The position numbers were made by a program, and so were the translations under genes. From positions 51,019,682 to 51,083,681 of the forward strand of contig NC_088300.1 in assembly GCF_032854445.1 (NCBI RefSeq): a stretch of DNA of 64,000 bases, in the 5' to 3' direction. The notes below the pieces were generated by a model. The model saw nothing but the letters and a program-made list of their open reading frames with translations, was not told the origin of the DNA and searched no databases. Shown piece after piece: positions 23,101 through 35,582 of this stretch. Each line of letters begins with the position of its first letter. Position 1 is the first letter of the stretch. Origin of the DNA: Liolophura sinensis. Its lineage: Eukaryota > Mollusca > Polyplacophora > Chitonida > Chitonidae.

Positions 23101-26100
23101 ATTGCATCGACCAGAAAGAATCCCTGTAATCAACATGAGACACAGTTGCAGCGCTTGAATGGTTAGAAATTGAGGGTGGGGTGAGGAATTAAGTAAATCA
23201 CTTACTTCTTTATTATTGGTGTTGTAACCACACATTGAATTGTAATAGTCACCCTGCGAATGGAAAGCAGAAAACGGTGTAGGCCCTATTTACATGTACA
23301 AAAAGATTTACTAGATTGGCTGATTATAATCAAATTAGAAAAATGGACCCACTGATGACGTGACCTTATGCCAATTCCTAAAAAAATACAATGGTTTAAA
23401 ATGCAGAATCTGTTACTTGGATGCGATACTGTCCAAAAGATGAGAGCTTGAAGCGGACCTAAAGACGAGAATCTGATCTGAATGTGGTCGTGTATACGGT
23501 ATACGACACTCGCATATGTATACATACGATAATGTGACAATGGAATAAAGGCGAAAATGTATCGGGTATAAAAGCGAGAATGTGACACAGATCTAAAAAC
23601 GATGGAGAATGTATTACTGGTATAAAGGCGATAATGTATCACTGGTGTACAGGCGAAAATGTATCACTGGTATATAGGCGAAAATGTATCACTGGTACAA
23701 AAACGATAATGTATCACTAGTATAAAGTCGATAGTGTATCACATGTGTAAAGGCGAAAATGTATCACTGGTATACAGGCGAAAATATATCACTGATATAA
23801 AGGCGAAAATATATCACTGGTATAAAGGCGATAATGTATCAATAGCATAAAACCAATGGGGAGGACGCACATGCGCTTTGAGAATATTGACTTACAGGTT
23901 CTATAATACAGCAGGAAGGCGGGACTGCACATTTGTCCGGGCTAAGGTTTTCCTCTGTACATTTGTAATACACATTGTCCTGCCAGTCTTTGTAACCCTC
24001 ATCGCTGTTCGTCACACCACAGCATTTCATCTACAAACAAATACATTCATATAATACAATGTAGTTCTGTAAACTACAGAACTTATCCATGGGTACGGCG
24101 TAAAACACCAATCAAATAAATAGATAACTCCAGAATTGAAATGGACTGAATCAGTGGCAGCAAGATTAGTTCCAAAGCGAACGTTAACGACTATCGCCCA
24201 TAAAGAGCAAAATACATTCAATACCACTTACGCGGCACCAGAAGAAGTAATTTGTTTTTGCAATATTCTCAGGATGTAAAAATGAATTACTCCTAACATA
24301 TATATGCATTAAGTAATGCAAATTATAGCCATAGTTAATCATGTTGCAAAACTAAACCATGTCATCCCCAAGAATTATTGCCAGAATTAATACACCAGCA
24401 TTTTTATTTTTAAAAATGCAGCTTGAATATCTTTTTATAAAAAAGATGCAAAAGTTACTTCCATTTTCCGCGAAATTTTGTTGGCGTGACAATACTTACC
24501 AGGTGAAGATTCAAGATCCAGCAAGAAACTTTACATTTTCTGAAGACTTTAAATTCACGCCACAAGTAAGCCTATACGACACCGACTGCATAATATTGCC
24601 AAAATTCCGTGTGTGCTTAACGCAATAAAAGAGGTGAACTTTTACGGTGAGCATGATATTTCTATACATTGAAAAACTTTTCTCTCTGAGGAGATTTTTG
24701 ATTAATTTACGTTTTCATGGAAATATTTCGCTTGATAATTCGTCAAATTTCCAACCAAAAAAAAGTTCATTGTCTACTATAAGTCATATTTGTCGAATAT
24801 ATCTAAATATTACATCCAATTCAAAGTCGGATTTCAGATTTCCGGGACTTTAAATACCTCTCTCTGGATCATATCGATCCAATCGCGCATGCCCTGGTCG
24901 TCTTTGTACTTCCGGATGGCCTCCTTCAGACCCCAGTCCTCAGGAGCAAGGTTAAGGTCTCGGCGAATCCCAGGAAAGAAGTAGAAGATGAAAACCAGGG
25001 CACCAAAAATCAACTCAGCCACGAGAAAAAGGGAAAGAGAAATGTGCCACTGTGGGTAAAAACATGGAGAAACTTTTGCTCTGTTCACATACAGCCTCGT
25101 AACACACTTATGCTTGTTACGAAATTATGATCTATTAGCGTTACAAAAAAAACAGAGCATTTTCAATGCAAAACTTGTTACATCAACAATACTGCTGCAC
25201 TCATAACTGAACAACATCATTATTATTTTAAAACTGCAAATAGTGATTTACTTCAAGATTAACACAATGGTAAAATTAATTTTATAAATAGGTCATAAAT
25301 TAGTGATGAAGTATACAGAAAGTTGTCATTTCTTTTAGCAGGAATAATGACTTGGCCATGCATGTTGGCCTGTCGGAATAAATCAACATAAAATATATTA
25401 TGCATACAAAGCGTGACACATTTCTCCCTCAGAAGACAGTGTCTCAAAATCCCCTTATCTGTTTATTACTTCCGTTACATTTGTGACAACTGTGAATTTT
25501 CATATCTCCATGACTTACTATTTTCAGAAGGAGAATATTTTCTCGCAAGGCGCCGACGAAACCAAAAAACGCCACGATAAAGATAATGGTTCCTGAGACA
25601 CAAAGAATAATGGCCGGGTCGAGGAAGAAGTCGAGGGCATCCCGGACCATTTTGCGTTTCTCCGCAATCATCCAAGATCCAGCGATGGTTGCCGATGCTC
25701 CAGCAACCTGTGAAAGATCCAGTTATTCACATATTCAGTATGTAACTTCATATTTTGAAGGCAAAACAGTGTCAACTGTAGGCCTGCTTGGATCATGGAA
25801 GAAGTATGAACGCAACATTTCCTTATAACCTAAATTTGCAAGATGTCCCAAAATTATATTTGTACCTGTAGTAACTGGATTAACATTTCCAGTGTTACTA
25901 TATCTCTAGGACACAGATTCAAACAGCCACGGATCTGATAACGGTATCTATGGCATACTACTATTAAGCCAAACTTGTTCACACGGGAACCATTGTTTTA
26001 ATGAGCATAATTAGGCACCCTAATGCGTAACAGACACAGTCTCCAATACCGGGATTTGATGAACACATTTGTCGTATTGTTTTGGTCAAATAGTGATCGG

Positions 26101-29100
26101 GCAAAAGCAATATTCCTCAGTTTTGCGTGGCAACTTAAAGCTGTTTAGAATGTTTACATTGCGTCATATCGAAGAAATTACATGTTTTTCTTAGCGTGTA
26201 CCGGTAACAGTCTTTCAAAACACAGTTGTTCTGTACGATGTAGTTGCTGTTAAGGCAATTAAATTTATTCATTCAGTCACACTGGGAGTTAAGCTTACAA
26301 GTTCGTCCATACGCCAGTATAGTAGCCATGGACAGTGCGTCGTCTAAATTCTAAACAGAGACGCAGAGATTTGACTGGGTAATTGGGACACGAGGTCAAA
26401 GCTGGGCCTATAATGTAACCTGGGAATCAGTTATTAAACATGCGTCAAATGCGGCGTAATTACTGCCAGCTTATTTCCGTGGTAATCAATACGGCACACA
26501 GTGTCAGCGCTCATTATTTCTCCGGGTACAATGTCAACTTTTAAGGGCTTGTCCACACCACAGTCAGACCTGCTCCGACCATTCCTCTTCCACCTCAGGA
26601 TGGTATTTGCACGGTCTGACATGTAAAGGGTGTGCACATGATATATGGCGAGTTTCTGGCACCGTTTGGTTTCTGGTTTCTGGTCAGAGAATTGGCACTG
26701 AAGTGTCTGGAGAGCATGGGGATCTGACCACTGCTAACAATTCATTACATGGATTGGTTATTGTGGCATGTGTGAGTGGTCTGTAAGACCTGGTTTTATG
26801 GTATGAACACATATCCTATTGTCTTGCCCACGTATTTGTATGGTTGATCTGTACAGCTGTAAGGCTGTAATTGGGGGATTAACACCCACGACTAATTCAT
26901 AACTACAGACGAATTGGGCTCTAATGAACCATCAGTGATTGTATGTCACTAATTACACGACAGCTCTATATTAGTCGCGCTTCTCAATTAACAGATTGTC
27001 CTATAACAGATTCCTATAGAATCAAACCGATTTTTTAAAAGTTATATGATCATTTACGTATGGAACTTTACGGAACATAACTGGCACTGTGATTCGTAAA
27101 GATTTATAATGTTTAAATGACACCATTGTTGACATAACTGAAGTACCCTGTATAAATATTTGTCAGCTTCCGTACAATTTGCACTAGTCACATAACCGTA
27201 AAAAGAAAGTAATTTTGTATGAATCACGCCAAAAGCATATAGGACAACAGCATCATATTTAACTTTACATAATGCCAGGGTTCATAACAATTCCGTGCAA
27301 CTCTCCAGTCCCTGGAAAAGATGCTTTAGTATCCTAAGTTATAAGGGTCTCGGACCTGTTCTTTAGTTGTCTAACATATACAGACATTGACTACAAATTT
27401 AAAACTATTTTCTTCGAATGACTGTGGAAAAGACTTCAAAACGTAGATTTTGCAGTTGTCCTTAGCTGAACTTAGCCTGACATATTTAAGGACGAAATTC
27501 AATGAAAAACAAATCCGGACTTGAAAATATGTCTCGAAATAATGCAGGTCTAATTATCTTAAATAATTATCTTCTAGTTGCAACAACGAAAAGCCACTTA
27601 CCCAGCATTTAAAGTTGAAGAAGAAGAGAATATATTTGATAACAGTTGTATAAAACCGTCTTTTCTTGCTCATATTTTTGTACCGGGTCTGGATAAAGGC
27701 TTTAGTGACTCTCTGTACCCCGGGGCTCGCCTTGGGGTCTGGCTGACAATTCTTGGGATCAGGAAGAGGTTCATTTTGGATAGGGGTACCGTCTTCGTCC
27801 ATGAGATCTATGGAGTCGCATTCCGCCTTGGGAACTAGTAATCCCTGCTCCTCGTCCGTGGGTAGGTCCTCCGGCAGGCTGTCCCTGTCCTCCACTGTAA
27901 CCTGATCCCCGCCATCAATCCTGTCAGAGCTGCTCTCCGTCCCGGTGTTCTCGATGACAGCCTCTGTGGAGATTCTCTCCGAGCAAGATTCAGAAAGGCA
28001 ATCACCTTTACCATTTGGGGATGTCCCGTGGTCCAGGTTCGGAGGATCCATTGTGATATATGTCACTTCACCCGCGGTGTCACGACATTTACCCGGCTGC
28101 TCCTCGTCACCCGCACTCACCGAGCGCTCACAATCTTGAACCACACCGCTCTCCAGAACCTGGTATGTGTCCCCAGAACCTGACTCCGCGTCTAGCTGTG
28201 TGTCGTTTTCTTCAGAAATGTCCGAGAGGTGGGAGAGGCGCACATTGATCAAATCGTCCGGTAGTAAATTCAATACGACAACTCCGTCTCTTTCCCTGTC
28301 GTTTTCTTCAGTTGGGGAGTGAATATGTGCTGAGTGGTTTATTTCTGAGGAAGCAGATGTTTCCAAACCTTCAGGAAGGGTATCTTCAACACTAGGATTA
28401 GTTTTGATGTCTTGGGTGGCTAACACCACTTCGTGCGTTCTATTACATTTCTTAAGAACGAATGTATCGTGCGCTTGGTAGCTAGAGACAGGTGGGTTTA
28501 TTATTAGCACTGAAGTATCCTTTACGCTCTCCTTCACTTCAGTTTTAGAAGCATTTGCCGAAGTTTTATGGCAATCCGTTTGCTGGGTTGTGTCCTCGTT
28601 ATGTCTTTGGAATTTAGTATCTGGTATTTCAGCGTTGTTTCCAGATTTATCCACAACATCTGCTTCCACACTATAGCTCATTTTGTTTACATTTGCTTCA
28701 CCATTATCAGGATGTGCCTTTGCAAGTGCTTTCTCAGTATTGCATGTTGTTTTTACCAACTCTGGTTTCTCTTTGGTCTCCTCATTAGTGCCTGTTACGC
28801 TCGCTAGCTCTGTTTCCTCATTGTTGGTATGATTTGTTACATTAGTATATCCCTTTTTGTTATCGCCGGCTTCTTCACTATTGCATGTTGCCTTTCCCAG
28901 CTCTATTTTCTCATGGCCTGTTTCTTCGTTACTGTACGTTACATGTAAGTTTCCCTGCTCTGATTTCTCATCTCCTGTTTCTTCTTCACTGTATGTTACA
29001 TGTAAGTTTCCCTGTTCTGTTTTCTCATCGCCTGTTTCTTTGTTACTGTATGTTGACTTTTCCAGTTCTATTTTCTCATCGCCCATTTCTTCGTCACTGT

Positions 29101-29707
29101 ATGTTACATGTAAGCTTCCCGGTTCTGTTTTCTCATCGTCTTTTTCCTCAGTATTAATGCTTGTTAACTTTGCCGGTTCCGATTTCTCAGCGCCTGTTTC
29201 TTGATTATTGCATGTTAACTTTTCTAGCTCTGTTTTCTCATCAACTGCTTCCTGATCATTGAATTTTAAGTTTCCCAATTCTGTTTTCTCACAATTGCAT
29301 GTATTCTTAGTGCCAGTTTCTTGAGAAAATTCTGTTATCCTTGCTTGTTCTTCGTCCTTCTGAATTTGAGCTGTCTGACTTCTCGCAGCGTTCGCTTCTA
29401 CAGAACTGATTGTTTCTCCATCGGCGTCAACTGAACATGCCGCCATTACTGATGTTCTTTTCACGGCTAATGCTTCCCCGCAGGATGACACCGGCTCCTT
29501 TTCCCAAGACCCATCTCCTACAACGTCTACATCGTCTTTAATGCTGCTTGCCATCTCTGTAGGTACTTTCTGTGACAAATGTTCACCAGATTCTAAGTTA
29601 TTTTCTGGAGTACCGCTGGAAATTTCTGTTTTGGTGTCTTGGCAGTCTTCATTTTTCTCTTCTCTCGCATCGCCGCGCTGTTGTTCAACCACGTTCTCCG
29701 ACGCCAT
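20137..29707 (-). CDS. TSPAN33: TspanC8 tetraspanin (TSPAN33-like) with a ~680-aa N-terminal extension, 7 exons
   Basis: Four-pass membrane scaffold; TspanC8 members bind ADAM10 and control its trafficking and substrate choice. Coding exons in transcript order: 29707-27602, 25707-25519, 25049-24858, 24030-23896, 23253-23206, 21369-21253 and 20274-20137. All introns are phase 0; total 974 aa. Residues 1-680 are hydrophilic, Glu/Asp/Ser/Thr-rich and carry ~18-residue repeats (141-325). TM1 starts near 687 (TTVIKYILFFFNF), TM2 lies in exon 2, TM3 in exon 3 and TM4 across exons 6-7. The large loop has CCG (832-834), YKDW, PSCC, MCGY and QGC, eight cysteines in all, plus an NLS glycosylation sequon. 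An in-frame TGA at 29722-29720 supports the start at 29707. A conventional 296-aa protein could start at Met679 (MSKKRRF). The fold is secure; the subfamily name is less so, and use of the long N-terminus is inferred from the open frame. Confidence 0.92.
21570..22366 (-). repeat. 33-bp minisatellite (~24 copies) in a tetraspanin intron
   Basis: The unit on the plus strand contains CTATATAAGGGACCCGGAAT, then CAGTAAGTCTGTG. It lies in the intron between the exons at 21253-21369 and 23206-23253. The period is divisible by three, giving spurious open frames of about 200 codons on both strands. Every good unit holds TATATAAG, a perfect TATA-box-like motif, on the plus strand. Confidence 0.95.
23540..23850 (-). 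repeat. 26-bp minisatellite in a tetraspanin intron
   Basis: About eleven imperfect copies of a unit built from TATAAAGGCGAAAATG and TATCACTGG (plus strand) lie in the intron just downstream, in transcript sense, of the exon at 23896-24030. Copies vary between GCGAAAATG, GCGATAATG and ACGATAATG. Confidence 0.85.
24080..24128 (+). mobile_element. SINE 3' tail fragment
   Basis: GGGTACGGCGTAAAACACCA, then ATCAAATAAATAG, matches the tail of the SINE family seen at 8624. Only the last ~45 bp is present. It lies in a tetraspanin intron, antisense to that gene. Confidence 0.6.
28733..29287 (-). repeat. In-frame ~18-residue repeats in the tetraspanin N-terminal tail
   Basis: About ten degenerate copies of 17-19 residues encode residues 141-325. 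They have a recurring pattern of T-E-L/Q-G-N-L, then a TYSNEE-like segment, ETGDEK, and the next TE. Two central copies share GNLHVTYS followed by EETG.EK. The frame stays open through all copies although unit length varies, which favours protein-level constraint. Repeats are acidic and probably disordered. Confidence 0.85.
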
Positions 29708-29764
29708 GATCGTAGTTGATCAGCGTTACCTCTTCTTCCGTGTCTTAATTTCCAGTCCCTAAAT
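29708..29764 (-). other. 5' UTR part of the first tetraspanin's long exon, with upstream splice acceptor
   Basis: In transcript sense the sequence just before 29764 is TTTTTTGCTACTTCACAG, a strong polypyrimidine tract and AG. The first coding exon therefore probably has a spliced leader. A possible leader exon is at 32803-33003 on the same strand, ending in a good donor (TTAAAG|gtaagc). Joining it gives an early in-frame stop, so it would be non-coding. The pairing is inference. Confidence 0.35.
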
Positions 29765-32700
29765 CTGTGAAGTAGCAAAAAAATGCAGTGCTGTAATCTG
29801 TCTTAAGACATTGGTGCCTAGATTAAAAAGCACCATTCTGGGATTTGCATTGTTATGTTTCATCTTCTGGCTTATTCGCACACTGGCGTCACATTCGCCC
29901 AGCGTGTATGTACCGATCGTGGGGTAACTTTGGACAGGAATGGGGGAACAAATGAGTATCACGGCTTACCGTTATCACGTATTCTGTTTCAAGCAATTCT
30001 CTTAAAACCCTTCAGTGCTTTTCTTGGTCTTTGACATGATATGGGAAAAGTGTGCAAGGGCGAGGAAATGATTCTTAATATCATCTATAGCAGACTCGTT
30101 GCCGTGTGACATTTTCCCAACGTACAGAAACACATAGCATTATCAAAATGAGGAAAATTTACATAACAGTTGTATCAATGGTTGAATTTTTTTAACGACT
30201 GCTTCCAAGTCACTCCGTTATATATTTCACCATGCAAACTCGTGACGGATATTTTATCTCATTGGGTTTACAGTTATTAAGTTATTTTTATCTCGGATGG
30301 CGCAGTAATTTATGGTTATTTTTTCTCAGCCAATTCAGATTTTTTAGTTTTTATCTCACTCTGTCATCGATTATTTATTTATTTGTTCAGATAATTATTA
30401 TTGTTGTTTTTAACTCTGCTTAAAAAAACTGTAACAGGTATACACGACAATGGCTTGTAATACGAAACATCTAATACTATGCACATAGGACATTAAACCA
30501 CCTCGGCCACCGTGGCACATCTGACTTTCTGTTTTTTTTTTAATTATGAAAGTTGGTCATTTTACAACACTTTAGTATAATACTCTTGTATAACGGTTGA
30601 CTTCTTGGAAAGGGAGCCCTTAATACTACATTATCCCTGGTCGAGCTAATAATTACTATTTACATTACAACAGAAAGCACCTTTTTAATCCGTATCATAA
30701 AACTGCTCACTGATCGATCAATCAATAACAGGTTTTATCGCTTCAAATATCGTAACTCATTGACAACACTTTTATCCAAATCTAATCGTGCATGATATCT
30801 ACCAGTAGTAATGGAAATCAAAGTAAGTTTGACTCAAGTGAAAGAGAGCTATTTTATTGCTGCATATTAAAGGCATCAGGAAAATGGACCTGACCAAACA
30901 GCTCGAAACTGAGCAAACAAAAGCCTGTGTGAACATATGAACGGGCTTTTAATGTTTGCATACAGACAAACATTCCGGAGCCAGTGTTACTACACCATGT
31001 ATGCGTGTGTGATGTGGTGTCAGGGGGTGAATAATTGTCATAATTAAAATAATGTTAGAGGAAAAGACAAAGAATGCAGGGTATAATATACCGGTACCAC
31101 TGAGGAAACATATACATGGATGCAATTTTACAAAACTGCGTCAGATTTAACTTCTATGGATATTTCTATAAATAATTTAAAGCCCATGTCCCTTCGAAAA
31201 ATCACGGCACTTTTCTCCAGAGGCCTGAATCCAAAATGACCGCCATCGCCGCCATCTTGAAAACTAATGTTTGAGTCACATAGCTGATAATCATGTACAT
31301 ATACACTTTTTCTGATGCTTCGACCACGATGAATTTCGTATATGACATTATTTTGACGCTACGACATTACTCTCCCCCAGAATCCAGAAGATGGCCGCCG
31401 CCGTAAACCATTTTGAATAATTTCAACAAGAGCTCCTAAAATTGTGTACTAATAGATTTTTTTTGGAGGAGAGGTGGGGAGGGGGGGGGGGGGGGAAGTA
31501 GACCACGAGGATTCCGATTCTGGCGCATGTTTGACGTCACATCATTTTGACATTACATTATTCCAAGATGTCCGTCATCTGTCAGGGAACAGCAAAATAT
31601 CTAACATTTGCGACCCACTTAAAGCAAGCTGCCTCTGTAAGGATCTCCTCACTTCCACTGATGAATGCATAAAATTAATTCAGCCTAGTTTTACTTCAAA
31701 ATAAACTCTTTTTAACAGCTGCAAGTTCAAATAAACCCATCTGAAACATATCAATAAATAAATGATTTTACCCTGACAATGGTACTTTCTTGGGTAAATT
31801 GTAGACATAATGACGCCAGAGTAGTGGCTTTTACTTCACGTTGCTGTGATACTGTAACTAATGAATGGAAATGATGCGGATAGATATGGCGGGTCCAAAT
31901 CGAAACATTTCGCCTCAGTTGATTCTACAAGCCCCCGGTTTTTGTCGTACAAGCCAGTTAAAATTCTAAGTTCATGTGAACGCTTATTCTTGTATCCTTC
32001 AAGTTAAAATTGAGAAGAAATAGTAAAGACCTCCTACTTTCCCTACTATATCTTCGTTCTCCTTGCTCTCAGCTCGCAAATGTGTTGGGAGGGCAAACCA
32101 AGCAGGGCAACGGCTACCACCCTCCCGCCCCCAGTCCGAGCGACAAAAGAGGTGGCGCACTAGATACGCCACGTAGTTTACAAGGAGGCATTGTTGGTAC
32201 GGTTTCGGATATCTACATCTGGAAGGAGATGGTTTGAACTGTCCCTCAGTTCCTTTCATTTTGCAGAAGGGCCTCTGTCATGGTGATACTATTTTTGCCG
32301 CCCGAGAAGGATATGTGGCAGAAAACTGTAGAACTTTGTCTAGTATTTCTGCCCACCTGAGTCAAACATGTATGAAGTGTGTCAAGCTATTCAGCCGTTT
32401 GTCAAAAGCGTGAAGATATGGATTTTGGGACACGGAGATGACAACGGTTTTGGGACATACAGATGAGAAAGATTTGGGGGCAGGCAGATGACAACACTTT
32501 TGGAGACATGCACATGACAAACTTTTTGACAAAGTTCAGTTTGGGACATGCAAAGTTTCCCTTGACACTGTTTAGATCATCGAGCTTATATACAGGACAG
32601 TTAATCAAAAAAAGACGGCAACATGACGGTGCGCGGATTTTCACCACAAACATGGTGACGGCCAATACGTGGTGGTAGCTCATGTATATATTTTGTTATG

Positions 32701-35134
32701 AAAGTTAATGATATACATATATCTTACGCGATTAGCAAATGTATAAAACTGGATTTATAATTATATAATAATATGCACTCAAAGCACAAGACAGCTTACC
32801 TTTAAGAGTCCAGAAATCTCCGCGCGGATTGCCAGTCCTTCTCCATCCAAACATTTCATTACTGCTAAACCAAAACCTGGAACCCATTCTCTGACTCGAC
32901 CATTCTGCAAAGGTTTATAATGGAAAGAGATCCGGAATTCGGGAATATCACGTACGTGCCTGTTCTCCCCGAGGTCCGCGACTCGTGTCCTATCAGGACC
33001 CAATCAGATAATGTTTGAGCAAGGAATTAATTGACGAAAACAGGAAATACATGGTCAGACTTGGTGGAAACAAACCAGGGGTAATTCTCTGGAGATCTGC
33101 AAATTTCAGTGGCGGACAACTCGACTTATTTTTACAAATCTGGGTTTGTTTTACTGGATCCCCATAGGACACGTTTTCGGTGTGAATTTGGGTATAGATA
33201 AATACGGAAACGACACAAATGACCTAAACGTAGAGAATTATGCATACGAAAGAAGATTAAATGATATTTACCGTGTATTACACTTCCAAATGCAGATGAA
33301 TAGATTTGGTTTGTGATTAAAACTTAATGTGTGTATGTGCATGTATATGTGTTTGGGGGTTTTTTACACCTCACTTAGTAATTTTTCAGTCATATGGCAA
33401 CGAAGAGTCGTTAGGTGTTTCTGCGTATACTGTGTCTTCCTGTATGCCACCACTGAAGTATCATACGGAAGACACCTGACATGACTCTACCATCCAGTCA
33501 CATTATACCGACACCGGGTCAGCCGGTCTTGTTCTTACCTCTCAGTGCTGAGCGGCAAGCAAGGCAGCAACGTACTGGTACCATATTTAAGGTCTTTGGT
33601 ATGACACGATCCCAGGTCTTCCGACTTCAAGGTGAACGCTGTAACCATTAGGCCACCGAAGCGTTCCAAAAATATAATGTAAAAGTTTATTAATGCATGG
33701 TTTACAATTTTACAATGTTTGATTTTCATTTAAACTATGTCATGCACGTTTTTGACTATGTCTACATATACATGTAGATAGATAATAAACGTGATTTATA
33801 ACTGGATCAATATTGTCCATATAAAATCTTCATACCAAACCGAATGAGTTATGCATGTATGTCTGATTCTATATATGTATCTATCAGAAATAAGTACAAT
33901 ACATGTGCATATCATGTACTGTTGTCTTCATTTTGCTAAATTAACACCCACAACAATGTCTTTTTTCTGTAAAGATTTTTACAAAGAGTATGTCCCAGCT
34001 ATGCCTTCTTCCGACGGTGATTGTTGATAATTTGCGGGATCTCTTTAGCTTTTTGATTGAATGATTATGGCTTTGCCCCACTTCGGCAGTATTTCCACCA
34101 TATTTGAAGCTAAATTGGAGATTGAATGTGGTCAGTTTTGAAGACCACATAATAATTCTTTTTGCGCAAAATTCAGTTTTGAGGAAACACCCCGCTTCAA
34201 CCTGATTACCAAGAATGGATGTTTAACAGTAGATGGAGAATTGCATTTCCACTATGTCCTTATTCTAATGCCTTGATATCTTGATTCGTTGACATCTGCT
34301 GGAGACTGAACACAAACAGTGTGGACGAATAATATACATGTTTGGAATTTCATATTTTCTAACTTCCAATAATTTTTATTCTGTTATTTATATTCAACAA
34401 GAACTGTTTTGAAGGATGTCTTGAAAGTGTCGTTCTGAATATTTTTTATTTCTTCTTTCGTTTTAATTGCTGTTTACCTCATAATTCAACTAAGAGTTAT
34501 TCACTCATAAGAAAACGGCCAGAATGCTTTGGTTGGAACAAAACTCAGGTGACAGGATTATACCACTGAATATTGACAAGTTATATTGGCAAACATTTTT
34601 CACGTGTCGTATATATGCGGTAGTGGTGGACAGTCCGTGGTAACCTGCGCGCTTCAGATGCCAAATTAGACGAGAGGGCACAGTATCTTGTTAATTGCCA
34701 CAAGGGCAATTAACACATTGAGCTCATGTTAATCTAGAAAATCCCTGTCGCAAATACTCGTATATAATTCTACCACCAATATACCGAAACATGCCAAATT
34801 TGGAAATGATAAGATTTTCAAAATTTTTTCAAATACGGCCTTATCTGAAAATGGATACATTTTCTTCAATAGCTATGTACATACCCTTGAGCATAAAAAG
34901 ACAGCCGATTCTACACAGATTTTTTTGCCTTAAATCTAACTTCAAAATGCGATTTAAACATGTATTTTTTTTTTCACCGTGGAGGCCAAAATTAATTGGA
35001 AAAAATCAACGTAATATTACCACAGATCTATTAAAAGTTGAACCTGTAGTGTTACAAAGTATACACATAACATTGGAGCTTTTATATATAACTTACGTCA
35101 GTCGCTGTTTTGAGTGGTAAGACAGCGTGTTAAA
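29765..35134. other. Gene-poor interval upstream of the first tetraspanin
   Basis: No protein gene is supported. It holds a guanine run at about 31466-31496, an imperfect inverted repeat around 31230-31410 with CGCCGCCATCTTG facing AAGATGGCCGCCGCC, a short imperfect repeat at 32420-32550 (GGGACAT..AGATGACAA units), a SINE at 33540-33668, and the possible leader exon near 32803-33003. Scattered ORFs under 110 codons show no family features. Confidence 0.5.
33540..33668 (-). mobile_element. tRNA-derived SINE of a second type
   Basis: On the minus strand an A-box-like TGGCCTAATGGTTACAGCG is followed by a weak B-box region (GGGATCGTGTCATACC). The 3' part, with GTACGTTGCTGCCTTGCTTG, is unlike the SINE at 8624, so it is a different family or a head-only fragment. 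It is too degenerate for a tRNA gene. Confidence 0.5.
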
Positions 35135-35136
35135 TA

Positions 35137-35582
35137 TACTCAACAAAAATATAAACACACGAAGCAAATGTGTATTGATTTCTTTCAGTATTAAATAACA
35201 TCTTACCTCAACAATTAGGGTAAGTATTCATTATCAATTGTGCCTTCAATTTCCACCAGATTTTAACATTTTAGGCCAATAATCCAGGAGCTATCGCGGC
35301 GTAAAAAAAAAAAGAGTGGTCGGTAATCACAGTTCCCAGCACTCAGTACCGAGTGTGACCACCGTTACCATCACGAAGAGCGTGAACTGACACGTGATTA
35401 CCGACCACTCTGTTTTCACGCTGCCATAGCTCATGGATTATTGCCCTCAAATGTGAAAACCTGGTGTAAATTGAACCCACAATTGATGAAGAATACTTAC
35501 CCTAATTGTTGAGTTAACACGTTGTTTGATATTGCAGAGAAGACTATAAAATTGCTTTGTGCGTTTATATTTGTGCTATGTA
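35137..35582. mobile_element. Tc1/mariner-type MITE with long terminal inverted repeats
   Basis: A 446-bp fold-back element. Both ends, read inward, share ATATAAACRCAC about 15 bp in, and the arms continue as imperfect inverted repeats through CTCAACAATTAGGGTAAG and GTGGTCGGTAATCAC to a ~60-bp loop. It is flanked by TA on both sides (35135-35136 and 35583-35584), the Tc1/mariner target. The outer CAACAAAAATATAAAC resembles the terminus of known long-repeat Tc1-like elements. There is no transposase frame, so it is non-autonomous. Confidence 0.8.

Noticed and set aside
32402..32683. 93-codon minus-strand ORF with repeated CP.. motifs
   Set aside because: Derived from a short imperfect tandem repeat; no other coding sign.
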